In this document: in pieces, positions 26,829 to 36,123 of the stretch | How the letters are laid out: the number at the start of each line of letters is the position of its first letter | Position numbering within the stretch: the stretch's first letter is position 1 | Assembly (NCBI RefSeq): GCF_032598905.1 | Contig: NZ_CP122458.1 | Span: forward strand, 2,666,001-2,730,000 | Length of the DNA: 64,000 nucleotides | Direction of reading: 5' to 3' | Source of the DNA: Streptomyces sp. 11x1 | Lineage (GTDB): Bacteria > Actinomycetota > Actinomycetes > Streptomycetales > Streptomycetaceae | Made by a program: the position numbers and the translations under genes | Notes under the pieces: generated by a model | The model's input: the letters and a program-made list of their open reading frames with translations, nothing else | What the model was told of the DNA's origin: nothing | Databases searched by the model: none

Positions 26829-27110
26829 ATGGCTGAGCGCCGCGTCAACGTCGGCTGGGCCGAGGGCCTCCACGCCCGACCCGCATCCATCTTCGTCCGG
26901 GCCACCACGGCCTCCGGTATCCCCGTGACGATCGCCAAGGCCGACGGCAACCCCGTCAACGCGGCCTCCATGCTCGCGGTCCTGGGCCTCGGCGCCCAGG
27001 GCGGCGAGGAGATCGTGCTCGCCTCCGACGCCGAGGGCGCGGACGTCGCGCTCGACCGTCTGGCCAAGCTCGTCGCCGAGGGGCTCGAAGAACTCCCCGA
27101 GACGGTCTGA
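26829..27110 (+). CDS. ptsH: Phosphocarrier protein HPr
   Basis: A 93-residue HPr that relays phosphate from enzyme I to EIIA components of the sugar phosphotransferase system. The phosphorylated His15 lies in the canonical GLHARP. The regulatory-serine region aligns as NAASMLAVLGLG with Ser47 in the equivalent place, though HPr-kinase control is not established in streptomycetes. It is monocistronic, with two dre sites upstream and a hairpin downstream. The known PTS substrate of streptomycetes under DasR is N-acetylglucosamine. Confidence 0.95.
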   Translation: MAERRVNVGWAEGLHARPASIFVRATTASGIPVTIAKADGNPVNAASMLAVLGLGAQGGEEIVLASDAEGADVALDRLAKLVAEGLEELPETV

Positions 27111-27161
27111 GCGACCGGGCAACCGAAGCGGAAAGGCCTGAAAGGCCGCTCCCGCACACAT

Positions 27162-27197
27162 CGAAGGGCTCGTCCGATCTATCGGGCGGGCCCTTCG
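27162..27197 (+). terminator. Terminator after ptsH
   Basis: An imperfect long stem, CGAAGGG with CCCTTCG at the base and further pairs GTCCGA with TCGGGC near the loop, followed by the T-rich TATTTACCTCTTCTTT. It lies 52 nt past the ptsH stop. Confidence 0.75.
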
Positions 27198-27278
27198 TAT
27201 TTACCTCTTCTTTCCGGACCGCGGGCAGCAGAAATAATGCCCCTCGGAATTCTTCCCTCTTTGTATACGGCGTGCGTG

Positions 27279-27983
27279 TTAATGCCGCAGGCTCGGCGTG
27301 TTTACGGGGTGTTGCGAAGTCCTCACACGCTCCGGGCGCTCCGTCCCGCCGGCCCCGGCCGGAAATCGGAGCCGGTGCGCGGCGGTGGCCCGCTCGGTGT
27401 GCAGGGACGTGATCGTCCGGGCCCGGTCGCTGTCGCCGCGCGCGACCGCGTCCACGATGCCGCCGTGCTCCGCCCAGGACTCCACGGGGTCGGACGGCGC
27501 CTCGACCGCGTACATCCAGGCGATCTTGTGCCGCAGCTGGGCGAGTGTCGAGGTCAGGGCGGGGCTGCCGGACGCCTGTGCGAGCGTCTCGTGGAACCAG
27601 CCGCCCAGGGAGCGCAGATCCTCGCTGTTGCCCCTCCTGGCCCGCTCCTGGCCCAGCCTGACCAGGCCGCGCAACACCTTGAGGTGCGCCTCCGTACGGC
27701 GCTGCGCTGCGCGGGCGGCCCCCAGGGGCTCCAGCAGCATGCGCATCTCCAGCAGGTCGGCCGCCTCCTGCTCGGTCGGCTCGGCGACGCACGCGCCCGC
27801 GTGCCGACGGGTCACCACGAACCCCTCGGCCTCCAGCGTGCGCAGGGCCTCGCGCACGGGCACCCGGCTGACGCCGTACCGGCGGGCGAGCAGTTCCTCG
27901 GTGAGCCGGCTGCCGCGCTCGTAGACACCCGCGACGATGTCATCACGGATCGCCGTGCATACCGAGTGCGCCGGAATACGCAT
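27279..27983 (-). CDS. GntR/FadR-family transcriptional regulator (FCD domain)
   Basis: A 234-residue regulator. The winged helix (about 8-75) contains RRYGVSRVPVREALRTLEAEGFV, and the all-helical FCD effector domain occupies about 85-215. Stop is TAA; the ATG has GGAGG upstream. It is not DasR, which is an HutC-type GntR encoded elsewhere. FCD regulators usually sense small carboxylates or sugar acids. A 17-bp imperfect palindrome 29-45 bp upstream of the start is a likely autoregulatory operator. The target genes are not apparent from the neighbours. Confidence 0.85.
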   Translation of the reverse strand: MRIPAHSVCTAIRDDIVAGVYERGSRLTEELLARRYGVSRVPVREALRTLEAEGFVVTRRHAGACVAEPTEQEAADLLEMRMLLEPLGAARAAQRRTEAHLKVLRGLVRLGQERARRGNSEDLRSLGGWFHETLAQASGSPALTSTLAQLRHKIAWMYAVEAPSDPVESWAEHGGIVDAVARGDSDRARTITSLHTERATAAHRLRFPAGAGGTERPERVRTSQHPVNTPSLRH

Positions 27984-28011
27984 GACCGACCTCCGCCTTA
28001 ATCCCCGTGAA

Positions 28012-28028
28012 ACGTCGATGATTGACGT
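28012..28028 (-). promoter_or_regulatory. Imperfect palindrome upstream of the GntR gene
   Basis: ACGTCGATGATTGACGT is symmetric at 14 of 16 positions around its central G. Position and size suit a GntR-family dimer, so it is a candidate autoregulatory site. Confidence 0.45.
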
Positions 28029-28141
28029 GTGTTCCAGCGACTCTATTGCAGCGAGCGGGAATTTCCGATGGCGGACCGGAATCCAAGGATATTTTTTGGA
28101 CAGGAGCTACGTCACACAGCGGGTATGCATGAACGAGGAAA

Positions 28142-28164
28142 GCCCCGGCTCGATGAGCCGGGGC
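28142..28164 (-). terminator. Terminator after the M23 peptidase gene
   Basis: A perfect 10-bp stem GCCCCGGCTC / GAGCCGGGGC with a 3-nt loop, followed on the minus strand by TTTCC. It lies 24 nt past the peptidase stop codon. Confidence 0.85.
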
Positions 28165-28188
28165 CTCCAGGGAAGCGTCGGGGACGCG

Positions 28189-28977
28189 TCAGACGTTCAC
28201 ACCGTGCGAACGCAGGTACGCGGCGGGGTCCATGTCCGAGCCGTACTCGGCCGTCGTCCGGGCCTCGAAGTGCAGATGCGCCCCGGTGACGTTGCCGGTC
28301 GCCCCGGAGAGGCCTATCTGCTGGCCGGGGGTGACCGTCTGGCCGACGGAGACGCCGATGGACGACAGGTGGCCGTACTGGGTGTAGGTGCCGTCGTTCA
28401 TCTTGATGACGATGTTGTTGCCGTAAGCACCGCCCCAGCCCGCCTCGACGACGGTGCCGGAGCCGACCGCGAGGACGGCCGTACCGGACGCGGCATGGAA
28501 GTCGACACCGGTGTGGCTGCCGGAGGACCAGACGGCACCGCCGGTCTTGTAGCCGGTGGAGATGTAGGAGCCGCTGATGGGCGCGACGTAGCGGTTGAGG
28601 CGCTCACGCTCGGCCGCGCGGGCGGCACGGGCCTTGATCTCCTCGCGCTCCTTGGCGGCGGCACGCTCCTGCTCGGCCTTCTCGGCGGCGGCCTTCCTGG
28701 CCTCCTCCTGCGCCTTCTTCTTGACCGCGGCCACCTCGGCGGCCTGCTCCTGGGCAGCCGCCTGCGCGTCGACCTGGTCGGCGACCGTGTCGCCGAGGGT
28801 GATGATCTGGTTCAGGCCGGTCTGTTCGACGGCGGGCTCCTCCGCGGCGAGCGCGGGGCCGGCCAGGGTGCCGAAGACGCCGGTGGTGGTGAGAGCGGCC
28901 ACGCCCACGTTCCTCGTGGTCGTGCGCTGCACACGGCTGGGACGGCGGTGCTTCCCGGGGGCGCGGGTGAACGCCAT
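28189..28977 (-). CDS. Secreted M23-family (LytM-like) peptidase with coiled coil
   Basis: A 262-residue exported cell-wall hydrolase. The Arg-rich N-terminus and hydrophobic stretch end in AGPALAAEE, a good signal-peptidase site near residue 45. A charged Ala/Glu/Lys coiled coil spans about 60-127. The M23 domain (about 130-262) has the zinc ligands His155 and Asp159 (HTGVDF) and His236 (HLHFE), with His203 and His234 as catalytic companions. It cleaves peptide cross-bridges of peptidoglycan. The leader mRNA carries a cyclic-di-AMP riboswitch, a known way of controlling actinobacterial cell-wall enzymes. Confidence 0.92.
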   Translation of the reverse strand: MAFTRAPGKHRRPSRVQRTTTRNVGVAALTTTGVFGTLAGPALAAEEPAVEQTGLNQIITLGDTVADQVDAQAAAQEQAAEVAAVKKKAQEEARKAAAEKAEQERAAAKEREEIKARAARAAERERLNRYVAPISGSYISTGYKTGGAVWSSGSHTGVDFHAASGTAVLAVGSGTVVEAGWGGAYGNNIVIKMNDGTYTQYGHLSSIGVSVGQTVTPGQQIGLSGATGNVTGAHLHFEARTTAEYGSDMDPAAYLRSHGVNV

Positions 28978-29003
28978 GAAGTAGCTGGTCCTTTCCTTCC
29001 TTC

Positions 29004-29155
29004 TCGCCTACCGGGTTAGCTGACGGGTTCGGAGCAGGAAGGTCTCCTACGGCCACCCCTCGTTTCGCGTCGCTCCGCGAAGGGCACCCGATTCACCCCA
29101 GGGACTGTGATGGGTCCCCGGCTCCCCTGGCTCGCGCCACGCGGGGACTCGGCGA
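29004..29155 (-). ncRNA. Cyclic-di-AMP (ydaO/yuaA-type) riboswitch
   Basis: The 152-nt leader upstream of the M23 gene matches the ydaO pattern. Read on the minus strand, P1 is closed by TCGCC (29155-29151) with GGCGA (29008-29004). Between them come GGGAGCCGGGGACCC, GGGGTGAATCGGG, GGCCGTAGGAG and finally CCGAACCCGTCAGCTAACC. These conserved blocks occur in the same order as in riboswitches of Streptomyces cell-wall hydrolase genes. Binding of cyclic-di-AMP turns such genes off. A small open frame on the opposite strand here is rejected. Confidence 0.9.
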
Positions 29156-29306
29156 TGACTGTCCGGTGCCGCGGCTGCGGCGAACTTCTGACGAACAGCC
29201 GGACCGACGCTAAGTGGGCCGTCTTCGAAATAACAAACGGATCACAGGATTTGTTAACTACGCCACAGGGCAGACACACAACCTCCGCCATCAATACGGA
29301 CAAACA

Positions 29307-29340
29307 GGGGCCCTGGTGACTCTTCCGTCACCAGGGCCCC
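29307..29340 (-). terminator. Terminator after the M16 peptidase pair
   Basis: A perfect 14-bp stem GGGGCCCTGGTGAC / GTCACCAGGGCCCC with a 6-nt loop, followed on the minus strand by TGTTTGT. It closes the M16 operon just before the promoter of the riboswitch-controlled gene. Confidence 0.87.
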
Positions 29341-29367
29341 ACTGACACGCGTCCGTCCGGTCGCCCT

Positions 29368-30756
29368 CTACTCGGCCGGGACGACGGTGACTTCGCCGAT
29401 TCCGAGGGCCCTGACGGGCTCCTCGATCTGCGCGGCGTCCCCGACGAGGACGGTCACCAGACGGTCCACCGGGAAGGCGCTCACGGCCGCCGCGGTGGCC
29501 TCCACGGTGCCGGTGGCGGCGAGTTGGCGGTACAGCGTCGACTGGTAGTCGTCCGGCAGGTACTGCTCGACCTGGTCGGCCAGCGTGCTCGCCACGGCCG
29601 CGGCCGTCTCGAACTTGAGGGGGGCCACCCCGACGAGGTTCTGCACGGCGACGTCGCGCTCGGCGTCGGTCAGGCCCTCGGCGGCGAGGGTGCGCAGCAC
29701 CGTCCACAGGTCGTCGAGCGCCGGACCGGTGTTGGGGGTGTCGACGGAGCCGCTGATGGCGAGCATCGCGATGCCCGAACCGTCGGGCGCGGCCCGCAGC
29801 ACCTGGCCGAACGCCCGCACGCCGTAGGTGTAGCCCTTCTCCTCGCGCAGGACGCGGTCCAGGCGGGAGGTGAGGGTGCCGCCGAGGCAGTAGGTGCCGA
29901 GCACCTGCGCCGGCCACACGCGGTCGTGCCGGTCGGCGCCCACGCGGCCGATGAGCAACTGGGTCTGCACGGAACCGGGGCGGTCCACGATGATCACGCG
30001 CCCGGTGTCGTCGGCGGTCACCGACGGCACGGGTCGCGGCGCACCCGGGGAGCCGGTCCAGGCGCCCAGGGTGTCGGCGAACAGAGCGTCGAGGTCGACG
30101 CCCGTGAGGTCGCCGACGACCACGGCGGTGGCCGTCGCGGGGCGCACGTGGCGCTCGTAGAAGGCGCGTACGGCCGCGGAGTCGATGCCCTCGACGGTCT
30201 CCTCGGTGCCCTGGCGGGGCCGTGACATCCGGGAGGTGGCCGGGAACAGCTGCTTGGAGAGCTCCTTGGCGGCCCGCCGGCCCGGGTTGGCCGTCTCGTG
30301 CGGGATCTCGTCGAGCCGGTTGGCCACCAGCCGCTCGATCTCGGCGTCCTCGAACGCGGGGGCCCGCAGGGCGTCGGCGAGCAGGCCGAGGGCCTTCTCC
30401 AGCCGCGACACCGGCACTTCGAGGGACAGCCGTACACCGGGGTGGTCGGCGTGCGAGTCCAGAGTGGCGCCGCACCGCTCCAGCTCGGCGGCGAACTCCT
30501 CGGCCGTGTGCTTGTCGGTGCCCTCGGAGAAGGCCCTGGTCATGATGGTGGCGACGCCCTCGATGCCGGCGGGCTCGGCGTCCAGGGGAGCGTCGAGGAG
30601 CACCTCCACGGCGACGACCTGCTGGCCGGGGCGGTGGCAGCGCAGCACGGTCATGCCGTTGTCCAGTGTGCCGCGTTCGGGCGCCGGGAACGCCCAGGGC
30701 CTGGCCTCGCCGGCCTGGGGCTGCGGGTGGAAGTCCATGGTCGCGAGCTCGGTCAC
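29368..30756 (-). CDS. M16-family peptidase subunit lacking the zinc motif
   Basis: A 462-residue M16 (insulinase/pitrilysin) fold protein with two M16 half-domains. Where the catalytic subunit has HxxEH, this one reads AGIEGVATIMTRAF (about 63-76), so it cannot bind the catalytic zinc. A C-terminal Arg-Tyr type pair (EEKGYTYGV), which contacts substrate in M16 enzymes, is retained. GTG start overlaps the stop of the catalytic subunit gene (GTGA). The arrangement matches the alpha/beta pair of mitochondrial processing peptidase and bacterial M16B heterodimers. Confidence 0.88.
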   Translation of the reverse strand: MTELATMDFHPQPQAGEARPWAFPAPERGTLDNGMTVLRCHRPGQQVVAVEVLLDAPLDAEPAGIEGVATIMTRAFSEGTDKHTAEEFAAELERCGATLDSHADHPGVRLSLEVPVSRLEKALGLLADALRAPAFEDAEIERLVANRLDEIPHETANPGRRAAKELSKQLFPATSRMSRPRQGTEETVEGIDSAAVRAFYERHVRPATATAVVVGDLTGVDLDALFADTLGAWTGSPGAPRPVPSVTADDTGRVIIVDRPGSVQTQLLIGRVGADRHDRVWPAQVLGTYCLGGTLTSRLDRVLREEKGYTYGVRAFGQVLRAAPDGSGIAMLAISGSVDTPNTGPALDDLWTVLRTLAAEGLTDAERDVAVQNLVGVAPLKFETAAAVASTLADQVEQYLPDDYQSTLYRQLAATGTVEATAAAVSAFPVDRLVTVLVGDAAQIEEPVRALGIGEVTVVPAE

Positions 30757-32129
30757 TTCGCCGACTCCTCGGTCTCGTCGGTGGTTTCGGCGGCCTCGGC
30801 CGCGGCGGTCTCCTCTTCGGCTCCCTCGTCGCCCGCGACGGGCTCGTAGACGAGCACCGCGCGGTTGTCGGGCCTCAGGCGGGCCTTGGCGATCTCCTGG
30901 ACCTCGTCGGCCGTCACCTCCAGGACCCGGTCGACGGCCGTCAGGGCGAGCTTCGGGTCGCCGAACAGGACCGCGTAGCGGCACAGTTCGTCGGCGCGGC
31001 CCGCGACCGTGCCGAGCCGGTCCAGCCACTCGCGCTCCAACTGGGCCTGGGCGCGCTCCATCTCCTCGGCCGTGGGGCCCTCGGCCGCGAACCGGGCGAG
31101 CTCCTCATCGACGGCCGCCTCGATGACGGGCACCTCGACGTCGCCGGAGGTCTTCACGTCCATCCACGCCATGGAGGGCGCTCCGGCCAGCCGCAGCAGC
31201 CCGAAGCCCGCCGTCACGGCCGTACGGTCACGGCGTACGAGCCGGTTGTAGAGGCGGGAGGACTCTCCGCCGCCGAGGATGGTGAGGGCCAGGTCTGCCG
31301 CGTCGCACGCGCGCGTGCCGTCCTCCGGCAGCCGGTAGGCGGCCATCAACGCGCGCGCGGGCACGTTCTCCTCGACCACCTCGCGCTGCTGCTCGCCCAT
31401 GACGTCGGGCAGCGCGCCGTCACGGGGCGCGGGCTTGCCGTCGTAGGACGGGATGGAGCCGAAGTACTTCTCGATCCACGCGAGCGTCTGCTCGGGGTCG
31501 ATGTCGCCGACGACCGACAGGACCGCGTTGTTGGGCGCGTAGTAGGTCCGGAAGAACTGCTGGGCGTCCTCCAGGCTGGCCGCCTCCAGGTCCTCCATCG
31601 AACCGATCGGCGTGTGCCGGTAGGGGTGGCCCTCGGGGTAGGCCAGGCGGAAGATCTTCTCGAAGGCGGTGCCGTAGGGCACGTTGTCGTACCGCTGGCG
31701 GCGCTCGTTCTTGACGACGGCCCGCTGGTTGTCCAGGTTCTTCTGGTCGAGCGCGAGCAGCAGGCTGCCCATGCGGTCGGCCTCCAGCCACAGCGCGAGC
31801 TCCAGCTGGTGGGTGGGCATGGTCTCGAAGTAGTTGGTGCGCTCCCAGCTGGTGGTGCCGTTCAGCGAACCGCCCGCGCCCTGGACCAGCTCGAAGTGGC
31901 CGTTGTCCTTGACCTGGCCGGAGCCCTGGAACATCAGGTGCTCGAAGAGGTGGGCGAGGCCCGTGCGGCCCGCGACCTCGTGGCGCGATCCGACGTCGTA
32001 CCAGAGGCACACCGCGGCGACCGGGGTCAGGTGGTCCTCGGAGAGCACCACACGCAGGCCGTTGTCCAGGCGGTGCTCCCTCACTGTCAGGCCTTCGGAG
32101 CCGGCCTCGGCTGTGGCCGTGTGACCCAT
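30753..32129 (-). CDS. M16-family zinc metallopeptidase, catalytic subunit
   Basis: A 458-residue M16 peptidase starting MGHTATAEAG. The inverted zinc motif HLFEH (His60, Glu63, His64) is intact and the third ligand region NERRQRYDN follows about 75 residues later. The second half-domain carries GGGESSRLYNRLVRR. The Glu/Ala/Thr-rich tail is disordered. No signal peptide is seen, so the enzyme is likely cytoplasmic and degrades short unfolded peptides together with the non-catalytic partner encoded next. It is divergent from parC. Confidence 0.93.
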   Translation of the reverse strand: MGHTATAEAGSEGLTVREHRLDNGLRVVLSEDHLTPVAAVCLWYDVGSRHEVAGRTGLAHLFEHLMFQGSGQVKDNGHFELVQGAGGSLNGTTSWERTNYFETMPTHQLELALWLEADRMGSLLLALDQKNLDNQRAVVKNERRQRYDNVPYGTAFEKIFRLAYPEGHPYRHTPIGSMEDLEAASLEDAQQFFRTYYAPNNAVLSVVGDIDPEQTLAWIEKYFGSIPSYDGKPAPRDGALPDVMGEQQREVVEENVPARALMAAYRLPEDGTRACDAADLALTILGGGESSRLYNRLVRRDRTAVTAGFGLLRLAGAPSMAWMDVKTSGDVEVPVIEAAVDEELARFAAEGPTAEEMERAQAQLEREWLDRLGTVAGRADELCRYAVLFGDPKLALTAVDRVLEVTADEVQEIAKARLRPDNRAVLVYEPVAGDEGAEEETAAAEAAETTDETEESAK

Positions 32130-32510
32130 GGGCGGTACGTCCCTTCGATCGCTGTGCTGTGGTCGCGGAATCCGTGGTCTGTCCGTCGTGGAATCGTCGC
32201 GGAATCCGCTGTTTTCCTGCCGGTCCTGCCACTGTATGCAAGCGCGCGGACGCCTGGAGAAGTTCCCGGGGCCGGTACGCCGAGAGCGAGACGGGGGTTG
32301 CGGACGACGGTCACTGGTTAAAGTCGGCGCACGCTGTTGACGCGGCGGCTCGGGAGGGCGTGCCCGGCGGTCGGCGCCGGGTCGTGTCGGGCTTGTCAGT
32401 GCGGCAGTCCACAATGGTGCGCGTCAGATCCCGTTCACCTCTCGGTGAGAGTGAGCTGGAGACGTGAGCGCCCCGTAGGTGAGCGACCAGAAAAAGAGGA
32501 GCCGGCAGCG
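32130..32510. other. Divergent intergenic region between the M16 operon and parC
   Basis: A 381-bp non-coding stretch that must carry the promoters of both units. It is G+C-rich with several small inverted repeats, for example CACCTCTCGGTGAG near 32437, but nothing I can name. Upstream extensions of both flanking genes into it are not supported by a ribosome site. Confidence 0.45.
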
Positions 32511-34967
32511 ATGGCCCGCCGCAGCACGAAGACCCCGCCGCCCGACGACGCGTTCGAGGAGCGGATCCTCGACATCGACGTCGTCGACGAGATGCAGGGC
32601 TCCTTCCTGGAGTACGCGTACTCGGTCATCTACTCCCGAGCCCTGCCCGACGCCCGCGACGGCCTGAAGCCGGTGCACCGCCGGATCGTCTACCAGATGA
32701 ACGAGATGGGCCTGCGCCCCGACCGCGGCTATGTGAAGTGCGCCCGCGTCGTCGGCGAGGTCATGGGTAAGTTGCACCCGCACGGCGACTCCTCGATCTA
32801 CGACGCCCTGGTGCGCCTCGCCCAGCCCTTCTCCATGCGGCTCCCCCTGGTCGACGGCCACGGGAACTTCGGCTCCCTGGGCAACGACGACCCGCCGGCC
32901 GCCATGCGGTACACCGAGTGCCGGATGGCCGACGCGACGAGCCTGATGACGGAGTCGATCGAGGAGAACACGGTCGACTTCGCGCCCAACTACGACGGCC
33001 AGGAGCAGGAGCCGGTGGCGCTGCCGGCCGCCTTCCCGAACCTGCTGGTCAACGGCGCGTCCGGGATCGCCGTCGGTATGGCCACCAACATGCCGCCGCA
33101 CAACCTGGGCGAGGTCATCGCGGCCGCCCGCCACCTCATCCGGTACCCGAACGCCGACCTGGACACGCTGATGAAGCACGTCCCGGGCCCGGACCTGCCC
33201 ACCGGCGGCCGGATCGTCGGCCTCTCCGGCATCAAGGACGCGTACGCGACGGGCCGCGGCACCTTCAAGATCCGTGCCACGGTGACGGTGGACAACGTCA
33301 CGGCACGCCGCAAGGGCCTGATCGTCACCGAACTGCCGTTCACCGTCGGCCCGGAGAAGGTGATCGCCAAGATCAAGGATCTGGTCGGCGCGAAGAAGCT
33401 GCAGGGCATCGCCGATGTCAAGGACCTCACCGACCGCGCCCACGGTCTGCGTCTCGTCATCGAGATCAAGAACGGCTTCGTGCCGGAGGCCGTCCTGGAG
33501 CAGCTGTACAAGCTCACGCCGATGGAGGAGTCCTTCGGCATCAACAACGTGGCCCTGGTCGACGGCCAGCCCCTCACCCTGGGACTGAAGGAGCTGCTGG
33601 AGGTCTACCTCGACCACCGTTTCGAGGTCGTCCGGCGCCGCTCGGAGTTCCGTCGCGGCAAGAAGCGCGACCGGCTCCACCTGGTCGAGGGCCTGCTCAC
33701 CGCACTGCTGGACATCGACGAGGTCATCCGGCTGATCCGCTCCAGCGACAACTCCGCGCAGGCCAAGGAGCGCCTGATGGAGCGCTTCTCCCTGTCGGAC
33801 ATCCAGACGCAGTACATCCTCGACACACCGCTGCGCCGCCTCACCCGCTTCGACCGCATCGAGCTGGAGTCCGAGAAGGACAAGCTCAACAACGAGATCG
33901 CCGAGCTGACCCGGATCCTGGAGTCGGACGCCGAGCTGCGCAAGCTGGTCTCCGGCGAACTGGCCGCGGTGGCGAAGAAGTTCGGCACCGAGCGCCGTAC
34001 GGTCCTGCTGGAGTCCGCCAGCACCCCGGTGGCCGCGGTTCCGCTCCAGGTCGCGGACGACCCGTGCCGGGTGCTGCTGTCGTCGACGGGGCTGCTGGCC
34101 CGTACGGCCAGCGGTGAGCCCTTCGCGGCGGACGCGGACGGCAAGCGCGTCAAGCACGACGTCATCGTCTCCGCGGTCCCCGCGACGGCCCGGGGCGAGG
34201 TGGGCGCGGTGACCTCCACCGGCCGCCTGCTGCGCCTGAACGTGGTGGACCTGCCGCAGCTGCCGGACACGGCGGCGGCCCCCAACCTCTCGGGCGGCGC
34301 GCCGCTCGCGGAGTTCCTCTCCCTCCAGGACGGCGAGACGGTCATCTGTCTGATGACGCTCGACGAGTCCTCGCCCGGGCTGGCCATCGGCACCGAGCAG
34401 GGTGTCGTCAAGCGCGTGGTCCCCGACTACCCGTCCAACAAGGAGGAGCTGGAGGTCATCACCCTCAAGGAGGGCGACCGGATCGTCGGCGCGATCGAAC
34501 TGCGCACCGGCGAGGAGGACCTGGTCTTCATCACGGACGACGCCCAGTTGCTGCGCTACCAGGCCGCCCAGGTCCGCCCGCAGGGCCGCCCGGCCGGCGG
34601 TATGGCGGGCATCAAGCTCACCGAGGGTGCGAAGGTCATCTCCTTCACGGCCGTCGACCCGGCCGTGGACGCGGTGGTGTTCACCGTCGCCGGTTCCCGG
34701 GGCACCCTGGACGACTCCGTCCAGACCACGGCCAAGCTGACTCCGTTCGACCAGTACCCCCGCAAGGGACGCGCCACGGGCGGTGTCCGCTGCCAGCGGT
34801 TCCTCAAGGGCGAGGACTGCCTGTCCGTCGCCTGGGCGGGCCCGGCCCCGGCCCGTGCCGCGCAGAAGAACGGCACCCCGGCGGACCTCCCGGAGATGGA
34901 CCCGCGCCGAGACGGCTCGGGTGTCTCCCTGGGCAAGACAGTGGCCTCGGTGGCGGGGCCGGTGTGA
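32511..34967 (+). CDS. parC: DNA topoisomerase IV subunit A
   Basis: An 818-residue type IIA topoisomerase A subunit that cuts and rejoins DNA to decatenate sister chromosomes. The catalytic Tyr134 lies in [10 protein letters not shown]. The quinolone-determining region [12 protein letters not shown] has Ser94 and Asp98 in the positions that confer sensitivity in E. coli GyrA (Ser83, Asp87). The C-terminal half (about 500-800) is a beta-pinwheel without a GyrA box, which favours ParC over GyrA. GAGGAG precedes the ATG. The partner parE lies 8.4 kb away on the opposite strand, and the true gyrA/gyrB are expected near oriC. Confidence 0.92.
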   Translation: MARRSTKTPPPDDAFEERILDIDVVDEMQGSFLEYAYSVIYSRALPDARDGLKPVHRRIVYQMNEMGLRPDRGYVKCARVVGEVMGKLHPHGDSSIYDALVRLAQPFSMRLPLVDGHGNFGSLGNDDPPAAMRYTECRMADATSLMTESIEENTVDFAPNYDGQEQEPVALPAAFPNLLVNGASGIAVGMATNMPPHNLGEVIAAARHLIRYPNADLDTLMKHVPGPDLPTGGRIVGLSGIKDAYATGRGTFKIRATVTVDNVTARRKGLIVTELPFTVGPEKVIAKIKDLVGAKKLQGIADVKDLTDRAHGLRLVIEIKNGFVPEAVLEQLYKLTPMEESFGINNVALVDGQPLTLGLKELLEVYLDHRFEVVRRRSEFRRGKKRDRLHLVEGLLTALLDIDEVIRLIRSSDNSAQAKERLMERFSLSDIQTQYILDTPLRRLTRFDRIELESEKDKLNNEIAELTRILESDAELRKLVSGELAAVAKKFGTERRTVLLESASTPVAAVPLQVADDPCRVLLSSTGLLARTASGEPFAADADGKRVKHDVIVSAVPATARGEVGAVTSTGRLLRLNVVDLPQLPDTAAAPNLSGGAPLAEFLSLQDGETVICLMTLDESSPGLAIGTEQGVVKRVVPDYPSNKEELEVITLKEGDRIVGAIELRTGEEDLVFITDDAQLLRYQAAQVRPQGRPAGGMAGIKLTEGAKVISFTAVDPAVDAVVFTVAGSRGTLDDSVQTTAKLTPFDQYPRKGRATGGVRCQRFLKGEDCLSVAWAGPAPARAAQKNGTPADLPEMDPRRDGSGVSLGKTVASVAGPV

Positions 34968-34977
34968 GGCCGATGCC

Positions 34978-36123
34978 TCAGACGCCGTCGTAGGACGCGT
35001 CGGGTTCGTAGGAGGCTTCGGGTTCGTCGGCCTCTGCCTCCCGGACGTAGCGAAGGACGCCCCACATGCCGTGCTCGTCGGCGTGCGGGGCGTCCTTCTC
35101 GCCTCTGCACGCCTCCAACTCCTTGGTCAGGGCCGAGGTGTCGATTCCGGCGCCGATGAGCACGAGCTGGCTGAGACGGCTCCGCTCACCGCTCGCCCAC
35201 GGCTCGGGATAGAACCGCAGAAACCGCCCGACGGCGTGCACGGCGTAGCGGTTGCGCGGGTCGTACGGCCCGAAGTCGACGTACCCCTTGATGCGGTAGA
35301 GCCCGTCGGCCCGCCCGTCCAGGAACTCCATGAGCCGCCGGGGGTCGAGCGGCACGCCGGAGACGAAGGAGACGCTGTCGTAGCCGGTGTGCAGATGCCC
35401 GGTGCGGTCGGCCCCGTCCTGGTGCTGCCCGTCGTGGTCGTGCCGGTGCAGGTCGTCGAAGGAGAGCTGGCCGATGCGCTCCTCGGAGGGCCTGCAGTCG
35501 AACAGGAACTCGGGATCGACGCGCCCGTAGGTGGCAGGCACGACCGCCGCACGCTCGCTGAGCGAGCGGACGAGCGCCAGGGTCCCCTCCCCGTCCTCGG
35601 CCCGGTCGAGCTTGTTGACGACGACGAGGTCGGCGATGGCGAGATGGCGGTCGATCTCCGGATGCCGCTGCCGCGTCCGCGTGAACTCGGCCGCGTCGAC
35701 GACCTCGACGAGCCCGCCGTACACCACTCGGGGGTTCTCGCTGGCCAGCACCATCCGCACGAGTTCCTGCGGCTCGGCGAGCCCGCTCGCCTCGATGACG
35801 ATGACGTCGATCCCGGCGGAGGGATGCGCGAGCCGCTCCAGATACACGTCCAGCTCACTGACGTCGACGACACAGCACAGACACCCGTTGCCCAGGGACA
35901 CGGTGGAGTCCCCGAGCGCCCCGGCCACGGCCATCGCGTCGATCTCGATCGCGCCGAAGTCGTTGACCACGGCGCCGATACGGCTGCCTCCGCTGCGGTG
36001 AAGGAGGTGGTTGAGCAGGGTGGTCTTACCGGAACCGAGGAACCCGGCGAGGACGACTACGGGGATCTGCGGCGGCGGCTGTGACCTCGGCGCCTGAACC
36101 CGGCTCGACGACGGACTCAACAC
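34978..36123 (-). CDS. CobW/COG0523 family GTP-binding metallochaperone
   Basis: A 381-residue G3E GTPase. Walker A is GFLGSGKTT (27-35), the metal-binding CLCC at 81-84 follows the GNGCLCC pattern of zinc chaperones, and the guanine-specificity motif NKLD is present. A His/Asp-rich insert (about residues 225-250, HRHDHDGQHQ) would bind more metal, and a CobW_C domain closes the protein. GTG start with GGGAGGGCGC just upstream. The start region forms part of a 32-bp triplicated repeat. No zur-like box was recognised. Confidence 0.9.
   Translation of the reverse strand: MLSPSSSRVQAPRSQPPPQIPVVVLAGFLGSGKTTLLNHLLHRSGGSRIGAVVNDFGAIEIDAMAVAGALGDSTVSLGNGCLCCVVDVSELDVYLERLAHPSAGIDVIVIEASGLAEPQELVRMVLASENPRVVYGGLVEVVDAAEFTRTRQRHPEIDRHLAIADLVVVNKLDRAEDGEGTLALVRSLSERAAVVPATYGRVDPEFLFDCRPSEERIGQLSFDDLHRHDHDGQHQDGADRTGHLHTGYDSVSFVSGVPLDPRRLMEFLDGRADGLYRIKGYVDFGPYDPRNRYAVHAVGRFLRFYPEPWASGERSRLSQLVLIGAGIDTSALTKELEACRGEKDAPHADEHGMWGVLRYVREAEADEPEASYEPDASYDGV

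Noticed and set aside
23232..27110. 1292-residue open frame antisense to patA and through ptsH
   Set aside because: The sense gene patA is unambiguous, and the frame only reads into ptsH in the end by chance alignment with the ptsH frame.
27279..27983. GntR gene as dasR
   Set aside because: It has an FCD (FadR-type) effector domain, whereas DasR belongs to the HutC subfamily with a UTRA domain.
29107..29319. 70-residue frame with a CxxC-like pair opposite the riboswitch
   Set aside because: The sequence is explained by the conserved riboswitch on the other strand; there is no ribosome site.
32511..34967. Assignment of parC as gyrA
   Set aside because: No GyrA box is seen in the C-terminal pinwheel and the gene is not next to gyrB near oriC; pairing with the nearby parE supports topoisomerase IV.
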